From the NCBI GenBank assembly GCA_028551475.1, contig CM052356.1, positions 26,873,884 to 26,937,883 on the forward strand: DNA of 64,000 nt, written 5' to 3'. This DNA is from Casuarina equisetifolia. Lineage: Eukaryota > Streptophyta > Magnoliopsida > Fagales > Casuarinaceae. A program made the translations under genes and the position numbers. The notes under the pieces were generated by a model. That model did no database searches. It saw only the letters and a list, made by a program, of their open reading frames with translations, and was not told the origin of the DNA. Position 1 is the stretch's first letter. Each line of letters opens with the position of its first letter. Positions 35,716 to 48,470 of this stretch are shown here, piece by piece.

Positions 35716-35738
35716 CCCCCCCCCCCCCCCCCCCCCCC
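35716..35738 (+). repeat. Poly-C tract of about 23 bases
   Basis: A second long C homopolymer, 5.3 kb from the first at 30376. It sits in CT-rich DNA without a recognised gene. Confidence 0.85.
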
Positions 35739-35739
35739 T

Positions 35740-38700
35740 TCTTCCATCACACTGTTCCTCCATACATCTTCTCAACGTACTTCAACCGGCGTTCCGCACC
35801 ATATTTACCCAGTCTCCTCGTTTTATTTCCCTGACGAGGGTAACCAGTAAAGCAGTTCAACTGGTAGGACTACGCCGAGGAGCTGAAGCTGTGGGTGGGG
35901 AAAACAACACGCGGTACTTCCATTTTCCTTTTCCTTCCTCCGTCTTTTCTTCCTATAAAATTACTTTTCCTCGTTTTCTGGTGCAGTCGTCGTGTAGGTC
36001 TTTTGATTAAGCAAAATTGACAAAAAAGTCGCGTAGGTGGGTCTTCCCTGAAGGACAACTGCAGACTAATAGTCCAAACCATTCAACGAAGTCGTTGTGA
36101 AATTTCAAGTGAGAAGATGTCGGAAAAGACAGTCAGGTAGAAAACAACATACGGGTGAAGACAAGGTGCAAGATAGTCTTCACTGGATCATGTTCCCTGA
36201 AGAGAATTGGCGGAGGTGAGAGGATGAGCTAATGATGCTTAGTTTGCATCATGGGGCAAAGTTCAAACTTGGTGTTTATTATTCTAATCACAGTGGATAT
36301 CCAATTCTTGTTATTTCTTAAAGACCTTGATTGAGAATGTTTATGGTCCATCCCCTGTTTTCGATAGAGAATCTGGTGGCCTTTGGACCCCACCCTTTTC
36401 TGTATCATTTTTGCGTCGGAGAGCGGCTTCGACAGCTCTGATCAGGCACTTTTGGAGTGGCATGATTCGGGCTACCTTCTACGTGGGTTGTCCCAAACTG
36501 TTGGACGATATTCCCATCCATTAGAAAAACATTGATCGAATAAATTAAGATTGATTCTTGTCGATATTATTGATTTCAATAATATTGTATACACTGTGAG
36601 AAAGATGCTAGATTTGGGTTCGGTCATAATTGTTGCCACATTGGGATTATTTTATTTATTTATTTATTTACTTACTTGTGAGGTTCTAATATGACGGATA
36701 TTTGAGAAATATTTTCAATGAAGAAATCGAAATCTGGTACTGAACAAACGACAAATGATATACGATGAAGCCAAACATCTTGAGGAGTTTGACAAGTTAT
36801 AGGCAGTGTCAAGTTTGATCATCCAATCAATGTCATATAGTTTAGTAGTGTATTTGTTATCAGAAAGATGGAAGGTTCGCAGTTCAATACCTTTTGGCAA
36901 TAATAAATAAAAGAGATTAAAATTAGAAAAGGAGGAATAACTTCATCTATGCTAGGTAGAAGAACCTGAATTTTGCAGGTTCTGGTTAGAACAGCTTCAA
37001 GTCCCAACTCCCATTTACTATGAGTGCTTGTTTGAGGTCCAACATTATGAAATTTTTCAGCTGCGCTTGATGGTGGCGCTTTCACCACGGATAACGTAGT
37101 GCATCGAAAGCGGCTGTAGCAAACACCAAATGTCGAAAATGATTGTCATCATTGCAGACCAATTTGCAAGACAACGTTCTAGCAGGTAGCAGGGCATGAA
37201 ATCCTAATCCCTCTGTGTGTGTTGTGAATGGTGAACTTGAATCTACAACTGGAAGTGTAATCAGTGCTTTCATGGCTAATTAATACCATGTACTAGTGAT
37301 ACTTCCAAGAAGTCATGATTTCCCATCATGCAGAATGATCTTGTGTACAAGTCGATTGCAAGTATGCGAACGGAGACCAATTAATGGTGCTCAATCAAAT
37401 CCAGCGATTCTACACAGAAGAAGGATAATTATGTGTCTCAATTAAATCCAGAAACCTCGTGCTTGCCCATTTGGGAGAATCTTTCGAGTCTAAGAACAAA
37501 AGAACTTGAATACAGTTTCTGAATCGAAGACTTCCTTTTTCTTTTCGTTTGTTCTTAATGTATGTCATCAATAGGGAAGCATGATGTCTCGCCCCAGCAA
37601 CATTAACTCCAAATACACATACTGGCGTTCTCTCGTGTGTGTTGATTTGGGTGGCTACGCGTCTGAACGTATGCCGGAGAGAGTGAGGTAGAAAATAAGG
37701 ATACAAAAATATGGAAGTGATGTGATTCTGATGACCTGATTGGCATATCTGCTTGTCACGATTTCCTGGATCCCATTCCCACGTAACAACAAGAATTAAC
37801 CGAGATCTAAACAGTAAGATCTTGTGGTTACATTTAGCTAATAGTAAATGTTCACACCGTAATACATCACAATAACTCTTTTATAACACTGACGTATCAC
37901 TTCGCCCGCCACTAGTTCCAGCTTAACGTATGAAAAGCAGTAAAGGCCATAGCCAAATGTTGCAATTAGTGATTGATTAGACCTCGAACCATGACTACTG
38001 GTACTCCGATCTCTGCGGACCCAGCAAGGATTCCAATGGGATAAAGTCCCGAAAGGAATTTCCAGGGCATATCTTAGTTAGTAGATGACTTTGTATTGTG
38101 CCTTTTCCAGAATTACAAGCAAAAGAAGAACAAATCTATGGAAAAGAAAGCGTGAGGATAAGGTCCAGTTAAAATTGTTAATAATAATTGGTAAATGATT
38201 TGATAGTCCACATTCTCATGCACGAAAGATTCAGAAACGTCATGCTTACTTCTGCATAATGTCTAATTTGTTGCAGAACTTATTTTTTGTGCTTCTGTAA
38301 GAATTCTATTATTGGTAGTTATTGGTTATCGGGGGCTTAGGCTTCCCCTACATTTAGGCCCCCACTCTGTCATGTAAATATTGGTTTTGTTCTTTTGTTT
38401 ATGAAGGGTTTTGGACTGATGTGTTCTTTGGGGAAGTGAAAATAAACCATCAAGCCTTCGGGCGTCCAGCTCGGTGTGTTCCTTTGTCTGATTCGTGTGG
38501 CTGCCTTCAGCCAATGATCGTTTTCACTCTTCTAATCCGAATTGAAGTACAAACATAGGAGAACGGACTTGTGGATTTTCTGATGGGGTTTTACCCAAGC
38601 GACACAAAACTTTATGTAATACGAGCAAAGAGGAATAGCAATAGATGAAGCATAAAGAATATGTCTCGTTGACCGATGGAGAAGCCTTTGCTGCAGACCG

Positions 38701-39435
38701 ATTACCCCCACCTATTGCTAGCAACAACAAACCAAAACAACTCTTCTTCCTCCAGAAAGCAACAAGGAGGCAATTGGCCCATCGGGGGGCATTGCCGCAA
38801 GGTTGGACACACTTAAGATCATTGATACCAATAATTGGTCGGCTATCCGGCAGGCTGGAATCAGCAGGGGAGCAGAGGTCGAAAGAGAGACCGAAACCCA
38901 CAGGCCAACAACATCACTATGTCAGGGGGTAGCACGCTGCTTGGAGGCGAGCTGAATTCAAGTGCCTATCCTGGACAAGGAGCTCGAGAAGGTGGGCCAA
39001 ATTTTGAGTTATATGGGCTAGCAACTGCAAGCCCTGGGTTAGTCTTTCCCTATTATGCAACTTGGTGTTGCTCAAAAGGCCCACAGAGTCTTAAATACAG
39101 CACTAATAATTTTGTCAGGATGGTAGCAGGTGCTGTATGTTCTACTTTTTCATGACAGCTTGATCTCACTTACTAAATTCACAGCTGATAATAATTATAC
39201 TGTCATTTTTCATCCAATTTTTTTTTTCATATTTCAGGGTCTTATGATGAGTAGATGATGTAAGAGTTACTTGTGGCCCTTGCTTTCTCACTGCTTCCAC
39301 CAAAAGTCTCATTTTGTTTTTGCAAAATCATATATACTTTTCGTGTCATCCTATAATATTTGACAAAAAATATTTTTACAATATTTATAATGCCACTTTT
39401 GATTATACATGTGATATTTGGCATTAGAATCAAAC
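35740..39435. other. Intergenic DNA, no gene recognised
   Basis: No gene supported. A TATA-like CTATAAAA near 35953 is not followed by a recognisable reading frame. A TTTA tetranucleotide run lies at about 36650-36670. A possible SINE is noted separately. Short open frames at 38.6-39.15 kb match no family I know. Confidence 0.45.
36838..36915 (+). mobile_element. Possible tRNA-derived SINE or tRNA-like remnant
   Basis: TAGTTTAGTAG (36838-36848) matches box A at 10 of 11 positions. AGTTCAATACC (36881-36891) matches box B at 10 of 11. The spacing is tRNA-like, and an A-rich AATAATAAATAAAAGAG tail follows. No cloverleaf or target duplication is evident, so a decayed SINE is more likely than a tRNA gene. 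Confidence 0.35.
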
Positions 39436-39439
39436 ATTT

Positions 39440-39670
39440 AGTTTGTCCTATGACTATATAAACTTATTCTATTTTTCCTTGATGTCAGACTAGGAATATA
39501 CCTATTTTTCAATTAGTGCATATAGATATTTGGGGCTTGACCATGATGGCTTACCTTATATATATATATTTAACTATTATTGATGACTTTCATACGGCTA
39601 TGTAGACTATTCTCCTTTGATCTAAGGATCAATTTTTTGCTACCATGGACCTATTTATCTCTGTGATAAA
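39440..39670 (+). mobile_element. Ty1-copia integrase fragment
   Basis: Plus-strand translation gives FQLVHIDIWGL, then after a short gap YLTIIDDFHTAM and a TILL-SKDQFF block. These match the start of the copia integrase core (DLVH-D-WGP, YFLTIVDDFSR-TWVYLL), including the first catalytic Asp. No other part of the element is seen nearby. Confidence 0.65.
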
Positions 39671-41703
39671 CGGTTTGGCCGTTTGGTTAAGTGTATAAGC
39701 TCACCTAATGGGGAGATTTTTTTCAATGCATGTACAGATTTTCCAACTTCTTGTAGGATCGTTCACAAGACTTCATGCATTCACAGAATGTGAAAATGAC
39801 ATTGCAAAGCATTAACATCTGTTAGATGTAGCCAAGGCAGCATGTACATTGAGAATTCAATTGTTCTTCACTTTTTGTAGCCTTCGACGGACAAAGGCTC
39901 ACTGCTTTTAGGCTGTATTTTGGTTTTTGTTTGTCTTCATTGTATCAAACGTTTTATCCAGGTGACCATGCACGCTCATATTCGGCCCAAACACTCACAC
40001 TCGCATGCATATGCACAGTTCATACACAGGATGAAAGCTAGCATCTATTATAACCCCAGCGGCATCAGTGCATCACAAATAAACCATTGGTAATCACCAA
40101 ACAACCCTTCACTTTTTGGCATCCTATGCAGATCAGTTCCCCTGAATGTCCTCTTAGGCAGAAACCAAATTTGGGGTGAAGAAAGACAATTGGTTTCCTG
40201 AGTCTCTCCTCCCTTTGCATGGAAGAAGGTGCCATTTATATTGCTTCCAAATCTTAAAGTGGAAGAAAAATCTTTGCAGTTCAGTGAAATAAACCAACAC
40301 GAGAATCCCATTCGCTAACCATGAAGGCCAGAATGCTTGATCTTAATTTGCAAACTCAAAGAGTTTACCAAAGAAAAGGACTTTTATTCACACAAGGAAA
40401 CAAATTATCACAGCCATTCGTTCAACTTCCAAAGGAAAATTCAAAGAAATATCTAATCTCCATTATCAAAGAGGGCAGAGACTGACTCGGAATCAAGTAC
40501 AGACCCAAAAGTGACAAGTTAGAAAGAAAGTGTAAGCTGGTAAGGGATAAATTCCTCTCCAAGCAAAATATAGCAGACGAAATGGCATAAGTAATTGCCA
40601 CTGTTTGGTCCCAAAAGTGCCACTATCAACTTTTTGGCTCAGATATGCCTTGAAAGGCTTTAAGTGGCAAAAGTCTATCGCGTGCAAATGGAGAAGTGCA
40701 CCATTCAAGAGAAGCCTCACTCGTACAGAATTCTGTGCTTGCAATAATAAGCATTCTCCATCAACATATGGAGCAAATAGCAAAATCATATACAGTTCAT
40801 GTTAAAGTGGCAAGCTGATTTTTTCTTTTCTTCGTTTGTCAAGTACTTCTAAGTATTTTAGCATTCTAAATACAGAATGCACAGTGGAAATCTATCGTGG
40901 GTGCTCAAGCGACAGGCCCCTAGGAAAGTACAAGGTGTTATATCACAGTCACAGAACACCAGTAAATATGAAAATAAACTGTAATGAGATTCTGAATTCT
41001 CGAAAAACTGCCCTAGCAATAACGGAGGTTCATGAGCCTACATATATAACGACCTTCTAAACACTGATAGAAAATTGTGGAATACCAAGAAGCTGCAGCT
41101 AGCCAAGATGACACAAACTTTAATCAGAATTAAAGAATATAAAACTAGTCAAACAATTATCAATAGAGTGTAGCAAAGCATAAATTCAGAAAAAACATAA
41201 GAACCAAATATCTAAGTCCGTGATACTTTTATGAAGTATTTCGCAGTATCACTCAACACCAAAGTCAAAAGTGAATACTAGATAGACTCACTATATGTGA
41301 CCCCGATCATATCAATGAAAAGAATAGTCTAATTTAGATGATATACCTTCCAGTGAGAGCAAAAAGAGTTACCAATGACAGCACTCATTCTTACTTCTCA
41401 AGAGTTTCTCTCGGAATCTTTGCCCATATAGGTTACTTCGGTAGGCACAATGTTAATGATTCCAGATATATGAGGTTGTGATCTACGAAGAAGCAAAAAT
41501 TTAGAAAGATAAAACCCCAGATACCAAAAAGACGAACTGGGTCATCTATCTCATTGACATAACTAGCAAAGAAGAAAAGGAAATGTGTTAGAAGTTGAAA
41601 ACTTACATACATTTCTAAGACTTTATACTGCACATCATAGATAGCATGAGCAAACAAAAAAAAAAAAAACCAAGATTACCCATGTCCTTAGTTGAGTAAG
41701 CAA
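39671..41703. other. Intergenic DNA and 3' flank of the SAM-domain gene
   Basis: No gene supported. The right-hand part is probably 3' UTR and downstream sequence of the minus-strand SAM-domain gene. A minus-strand 87-codon frame at 40311-40048 is unassigned. Confidence 0.45.
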
Positions 41704-42654
41704 TCAAGCAGAAACATCTTCTCCTCTCAGCTGTTGAATTGCAGTGTACAACTTCCTTCGCGGCCCAACAGCAAAGAGACCCATCTCTTTGAGATCTTCA
41801 AGAGTAAGTAGCAGCAGAGCTTCTTCATCAACCTCATGCATTTCAAAAACACCAGCATACTTACCAAAGCCTAGCTCTTCCAACCATCTCTTAACACTAT
41901 GTACATCATTACCTCCATATACCATCTCATCCCACACACCACCAGATTCGGGAAATGCATTATTGCCTTCAGAACAAGCATCCTCGTTGCAATCTTGACT
42001 GAGATAGCCTGGCTGCCCAGTATCAGAAACGGGTTCACACATATCATATTCACGAGCTTCTTTGCCAGCAGCTGGCGTTTCGACATCCAAAAAGTCCTTA
42101 AAACCATTATCAGGGAAATGATTGGTGTAGGTATTTGATTCAAATCCAATGCATTCTTTCCCCCCAAACTCTCTGGCATCTTCACTATCGAATTTAGCGT
42201 TAAGTTTAGAACTCCACGCAGTATAGAAAACAGAATTGTTAGTTCTCATGTTTCGGCATCGTCGTTTCATCACCCTACACTTGCGGGTTATAGGGCCAAA
42301 ATCCAGTCCAGACTTGGCCATATCACATTCGTCTGAACTCGCAAACTCAGAAGCCATTTTCGTCGAGTTTGGGTTTTTATTCTCTCTGTTCTGTTGCAAA
42401 TCAGCTGCCATCTTCAGAGAGAAACCAGGTTCGGAAGCTGTGTACTTGGGAGACCTTTGCTCTGAGAACCCACATATTGGATCGTGTTCAATTTCTTCCT
42501 GGTTCACAAAATCGTCTTTCCATTTCTTATGCCCTACCTTTCCCTTAGTCTTTGGAGGAAATCCGCATGCAAAAGATGCAGAAACATTCCCTATTTCCCC
42601 CAACCTGACATTCGGGCGCCTTTGTCTCTTTGGATTCAGGCTTAAGACCAACAT
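41704..42654 (-). CDS. SAM (sterile alpha motif) domain protein
   Basis: One coding exon of 316 residues. The ATG at 42654 is the first in frame; the frame continues upstream only with non-ATG codons. The N-terminus (SLNPKRQRRPNVRLGEIG) is the conserved start of a plant SAM-protein group that includes Arabidopsis At3g48800 and At3g07170. A basic patch follows near residues 130-150 (RKCRVMKRRCRNMR), then an acidic middle. The SAM domain occupies about residues 254-310 (VKRWLEELGFGKYAGVFEMH, then LEDLKEMGL and VGPRRKLYTAIQQL), with the helix-5 'G-RRKLYTAI' signature. SAM domains form protein-protein contacts or polymers; some bind RNA. The specific role of this plant group is not known to me. 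The leader probably contains an intron: a donor-like GCAAG|GTTGG near 42948 and an acceptor-like TTTCTAG near 42695. Confidence 0.85.
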   Translation of the reverse strand: MLVLSLNPKRQRRPNVRLGEIGNVSASFACGFPPKTKGKVGHKKWKDDFVNQEEIEHDPICGFSEQRSPKYTASEPGFSLKMAADLQQNRENKNPNSTKMASEFASSDECDMAKSGLDFGPITRKCRVMKRRCRNMRTNNSVFYTAWSSKLNAKFDSEDAREFGGKECIGFESNTYTNHFPDNGFKDFLDVETPAAGKEAREYDMCEPVSDTGQPGYLSQDCNEDACSEGNNAFPESGGVWDEMVYGGNDVHSVKRWLEELGFGKYAGVFEMHEVDEEALLLLTLEDLKEMGLFAVGPRRKLYTAIQQLRGEDVSA

Positions 42655-42699
42655 CACGTAAAGAAACCTAGAACTCAAAATCTGGACAAATCCCTAGAA

Positions 42700-45642
42700 A
42701 TACAAACCCAAAAATTAAAACTTTCGCCTCCAACTTGTACGGCTTCAGAAAATTAGTAAAACCACTATGAACACCAAGATACAGGATTCACAAAAGCAAC
42801 TGAAAATGCTCACAACATTATCTGCAAGCCATAGCTCTCAAAAATCCTCCAACTAAAAAGAAAAAAATAATTACAACTAAAGGTAAAAAACAAGCTCCAG
42901 AGCTGAAATTCTTAAAAGATATCCAAAGAGAAAAGGAAGAAACCAACCTTGCGCAACAGCAAAAGCTCGAGACAGTACGATATTTTGCGTATTATCCAAG
43001 TTAGAATGTCTGATGGAAGTGGGCTCTTTCAACGAAAAACTATGGGAAAGTATACAACTTGTAATCCCAGCCAGCTATTTGTCAGTGTGTCGGATAGAGC
43101 TAGAGTCAATACAAAGACACACAGACACGGATTGAGACATTTTGAATTGTGTTGGGGGGTTCAAGTGGAGGTATCCGAAAGTTATCCTTCTCTTTCATAC
43201 GAAGAAAGTGAGTGGGAGAGGTTAAGTTGCACTTTTTAGGCTTTAGAAGTGACCGTGATCCTGTGGGCTTCCCATGACGTGTGGAGCCTGTGCGGAATTG
43301 GAAGACAGGTCAAGAGGGAATGACATCGCAATTGTTCTTGGAGCATAAGATGATTCCTCGGAGACTATGCCCTCCAATTTATAAAGTTTCTACACTTTTC
43401 TTTCTTCACAAGGAATAAAGAATGTATAGAAGCGATATAATCAGGGTCGAAGATTCGTGAACAGCTGGTGTTGGGGGACAAAGATCAAAAGAATTAGGTG
43501 GGCTTGAGTTTATTACTATTTATGGCTTTGTGACCTTCAAGAACGAGGATAAGCTCAAAGCTGTGCCGGCATGCTTGACGGTGAAGTACGGTTCGATGTA
43601 AAGGGGGGCAGTGGCAAAAAGAAGGAGCCTTTAATGGAGTGTGACATCCATTGTTTTCATTCCACTTGTAACGGATATGCTCAAATTAATGGACCAATGT
43701 AATATTAAATAAATTGGAAAGAAGACTCTAGAGAAACGTACGGCTTAGGATTCTATGTCCCGTCCAAGGTTTATCCGGGTTTTTTATTTGTCAATTATTG
43801 TCGAGAAGCAGCTAGTGGGGGGCAAAATTGCAGGAATTTATTAATTTTAGGCTTGGGTGTTTAGGTTTGATGCATGTGTGAAAAAAATCAATTATAAAGA
43901 CAAAAATAATCAAGAGAATGAGTTTATGTTAAGATAACTAAATAATTTTAGAATAAGAAGTTGAATTGAGTTATAGAAGTTAAGGCTTCAGTTGGCCCAC
44001 TAAAACTTTATGATTGTAATAAGGAGGAACCTTACATCTTATAAGACACAACACTTAGTCTCCTCCATGTGGGACTCAACTCTTTGAGTCATAACCTTTT
44101 TCTAATAATAGTGGAGAGTATTTTAGTGACTTAACTATCTTCACACAAAATACTAACAAATGTTGAATAAATGAAGACGTAAAAACAATATGTGTGCAAA
44201 TGTGGGTTTGTTTTATTAAAACAATTCAATCATGGAAGACACAAATACAATGCAGAATCAAAACACAGGCAATAAACACGATGTTTAAGGTGGTTTAGTC
44301 TAATTATCTCTTAACCACACTAGATAGAGCACTTCCCCACTAATTACCTTAGTGATACACAAGATACGCCGTGATATTCCATTAGTAGCTTCTATTTGCA
44401 GATTTTCTCAAAATATGCTGTAATATTGTACCAACACTGATCGGTAAAGTTCTTGATTTTTCCCAAATGTGTCATGAAGCACTAGCATTGATTTCGCGAT
44501 TCACAGCGGCTTCATCTTTCTTCTCCAAGCTTCCCAAAATCATCATTTGAGGTGCATTAATTCTGCTCAACTTTCCACTTTGAAAAACCGATCTAATGAA
44601 ACCACTAATTTCTTCCTTCCTTTTTGGTGTGCACGTCTTGATTCTTCTTAAATAAGCAGTAAATGACTTGCCCATTTGAATTTTATGTTTAGACACATTT
44701 AATCCTTCGAAATCTTCCTTCTATCTTTGTCTTCCCTTTCTTCTTGTCCCTTTCTATTCCCTTCCATTTGTGTTTCTTTGCCAAGCTCCCTTCCAAATTG
44801 GTGGTCTTGCGAACCCAAACATCATAGAACTATCGAACCGCTGCGTTTTAATTCGAGTGGGCTGAAGCTTGTGATGCAGCTCGGGTTGGACTTACGTCAT
44901 GAAACTGGGCTGCTGCAATTCGGGCTAGACCTTGAGGCTGGGTTGCAACTTGATATATCACCAAAAGTCATATGTAAAAATATGGCATGAAAACTATTTT
45001 GAAGGAGTTGCTTCTTGAAATTGTAATTTTCTTAATAATATCATTGGCGCAGAAAAATGAACAAGGCTTAGAAATCTAATGGAATTGAATTAAATGATAT
45101 CAAGAACTCCACCATCATGTTAAATGTCGTATAATCTAAGGTTAATTGAATCTCATTTTACTAATCTTGAGCCCTCATAGATATTCCTGTCATTGCGAAC
45201 AACCAAACTCTTAACTTCCATGACAGGCCATACCATGATGGTTTATTCTGAAACGCAGCATTCTGCAAGGAAACGGGTCAAGACAAATAAGATTTAGGTT
45301 CATTACCCTTTGCAGGATCACATGATTCAATTCCCCGAACGCGTCACGTCAAGGCCCTGTGTGAACCTTCCAAGAGAGAAGAAGGTGGCGTTTTGTCGGG
45401 GTAAAGGGAGCTTGACGGTCAAGGCTTCAGGCATGGACTTTCGGCTCACAGCTAGAGGTTTCGCAGGGGAAGCCACAAAGCGACTCCAGAAGCTCTATGT
45501 AACATGGTGGTATGGACTAATATTGAATTAATTTGATTCAGAAAAGCTTGGGTAATAGAATAAGTTATTGGTCCAGCGATTGTATGGGTCAATTGAAGTC
45601 ATCTCAATAACTAAAATTTTCTTTCCTAATGATGTTAGGAAG
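42700..45642. other. SAM gene upstream region and intergenic DNA
   Basis: To about 43.2 kb this is the leader intron, leader exon and promoter of the SAM-domain gene. The rest is AT-rich, with no supported gene. A minus-strand frame at 44696-44472 (74 codons, GTG start) and a plus-strand frame at 45310-45531 are unassigned. Confidence 0.45.
43985..44156 (-). mobile_element. Possible solo LTR of a TRIM-type element
   Basis: On the minus strand the sequence starts TGTTAGTATTTTG. It carries a GAGTCCCACATGG block followed by a TATA-like CTTATAAG, the same layout as the TRIM LTRs at 54.5-54.8 kb (TATCCCACATTGG then CTTATAAG). The right and left limits are approximate and no partner LTR is seen. 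Confidence 0.35.
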
Positions 45643-45647
45643 GGTAA

Positions 45648-46894
45648 TGTTCGGTGAAATCTAAATGCAAGTAAACATGTCGAACAAATAATATAATGAT
45701 AAGAAAGATATCATCCCACAAAGATTGGTGATTACTAAATCAATTAATTACTAACAGTGAACAACTCCTAGAATTTATCTAGCAAATCAAATTGATAAAT
45801 AATAGATTAATTAACTAAATCTAAAAAAACTAAATACAAGAAATATGTTAGAGCATATGATTTCACCATAATTACTAGGTATTAATATTGATTATTTATG
45901 CTTGCAAGAGGGATAATATCTATGTGATGGCGGAACTTCCTAATTTATTTACTATCCTATGTCTAGGTATAACAAACTTACTTAGTTCATTAATTCACTA
46001 TATCTCTATATGTAAATTGAAACAAACCAAATGCATTAGGATTTATGAACATTCCTAGTTTTCATCGAAAGCCACACAAATAATATGGTATATGTCTATC
46101 CATATTTAATTTATGGTTACATACTACAAGAAGCAACTGCATATCATCTCCTGTCGATCTCAAACATGCAAATCAGATAATTCAAGTGGTAACTAATCAC
46201 TTAAAAGCATTAAACACAATAATATGTAACTTCATATAAACAAAATATCTTGCAAAACATAATAATCATAATATTCATACCATCATAATTAGGTTACATC
46301 ATAGCTTTAACAAAAATAAACTAAAACATAAAAAAATAATGAGGAAGAATAGTAATAAGAAATAAAGAAGGTATCTTGAATCTAAGAATAATAAGTCTGT
46401 CACCCTTTTTGTCTTATTTTCAAGAAAACCTTGAATTCTTAGCCTCTTCCTTGAGTTGTGCTCAATTTCCTCCTCTTTTTTTTTGCCTATTCTCTTCTCT
46501 TAAATAGGGTTTAGGTTTAGACCTACTATTATCCTAGTAGAATTGGGTTTTAGAGATCTAAAACAATTAGGTTTTGAACTCTTAATTTAATTAGGCTTTG
46601 AACTCCTAATATGATTAGGTTTTCTAATTATTTAGAAAATCCAATAACAATAAAATCTAATAACAATCATTCAAAGCCCAAGCCCATCTTGACTCTCTTG
46701 ATCTTGATATTATGATTTAGTCACACAATAAACATTAGGCTTTTCATGTTTATCCTTTTTCTCCTTGCCTCCTTGTGCTACATAAACAAGATAAATTTAG
46801 GTAAATAAAAAGGAGTTCAAATGTTTTCTCACAATTATTAAAGTTATTTATTGCCTAAAATAGGTAAAATAACTTTATAAAAATAGAGTTATCA
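45648..46894 (-). repeat. Left LTR (3' LTR) of the Athila-type element
   Basis: 1247 bp, TG...CA, in direct orientation with 50470-51739. The two LTRs differ by scattered substitutions, mostly transitions, and by one 24-bp unit present twice here (46572-46619) and three times in the right LTR. Confidence 0.9.
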
Positions 46895-48470
46895 AAACCC
46901 TAAACTTAACATTTTGCAAGTCTTCTAGCAAAAGCAATAAACAATATATGTTTTAGACAAAACCCCTTCATAATATTCTCCCATAATTGCTCAACTTAAC
47001 AATTCAAAGAAAAATTTAGCTTTCATCCAAACACCACAATTGTTTCATAAGATAAGATAGACTTTTAATTATGTTGACCACATGTGTGTGTGTGTGAGTC
47101 CTCATCTTTTCAACTATATGCACTCCAAATAAATTCACATTAATATGCAACCTCTCAAAATCTTTAACCAAACCTCATAGGTTTGCTTTTCATTTCTCTC
47201 TCTACTAATGTAGGCCAATTATTTAACCAAGAATCAATAGGACTTTTATAAGCTTGTAATGTAAGGCTGGGCTAGGGGTAAGATGGAAGTCATTTAGGCT
47301 TAATTCACCCATGAACACATTACTTTCTAAGATCTCATAAAAAACTTTTGTCACTTTTTACCATCACTTTTTTTTTTTTTTTGTAAATGATCTTTTTATC
47401 ACCACTTCTCTCATTCTTTTCTTCTTAAAAATACTTGATTTCACTTGGATTTTGACACTCACAAAAGTCACAATCATGCTTGCAATAATAAGGCAAGTAA
47501 TAGGACTAGAAATGTAACCATTATAATCTTATCTTGCTGATGATATCTAACTACTATGCAAAAACTAATTTCTGAACCTTGAGTGGCTTGAATTTGACAA
47601 TAAGTAATAAAAGAATTCCAATCTTGGACAGATGTTACATTTTTTTTTTTGCATTCACAAAAGCAACATATTATGCTACATAATCATTGCAATCAACATC
47701 CTTCCCATATAACATCCTTCCCCTCAACTTCTCTTCACTCAAATAGACTTATACCCTAAAAATCAATATGTTCAAGGGTGCAGGATGAAAAGATAATTTG
47801 TCAAAGGCTCAAAGGTATATATATATGTGGGTGTCATAAAAAAATGGATAAGAATCAAGGCTAAGCGGGGTGACTAATGATAAATAAATAGGGTTGACTT
47901 GAAAGGCTCAAACAATCCAAAGAATGGCCTAAATCATTTTCTCAATTAGATGCAGCCTAGGATTTTGCCTCAAGAGGAAATCAAACAAATTCTAAGATCC
48001 AGATGAGATTTAAGAAAATCACATACTTCACATGAATGTTCTCTAGAGATACACACAATTTCAAAAATGAAGAACTTTTAGTGCTCAATAGGTGAATTAA
48101 CATAATCAAAATCACACTTAACTCACACCACAATTGCATGTTTGAACAAAATCTATATTTTCTAAAGAATCACCAAGAATTCACAACATGGGATGTAATC
48201 ATGACATAAAAAAAAATTCAATCAAATTTAGCACAAAAGTTCTTTCCCTACCCTCAAACTTGAATGAAGCATTGTCCTCAATGTAAAAACAAAAAAAAAT
48301 CAATAATAAAGAAGGAATAAGAAAACTCCATTGATTGCAGGTTGTAAAAATGGAGCTGTGATGAGCATATGGTGATAGCCTTCTAACCAAACTGCTAACA
48401 AAATACTTGGGTTAACTCTCAATAAGTGCTTGCTTTATAATTTTCAGCCAAACTATCCTCCACATGTTGC

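Noticed and set aside
42655..42678. Extra eight N-terminal residues for the SAM-domain protein
   Set aside because: They require a TTG start; the first ATG at 42654 fits the conserved N-terminus.
47360..47385. Possible long hairpin or terminator in the Athila interior
   Set aside because: It is only a T-rich homopolymer stretch without a pairing partner.
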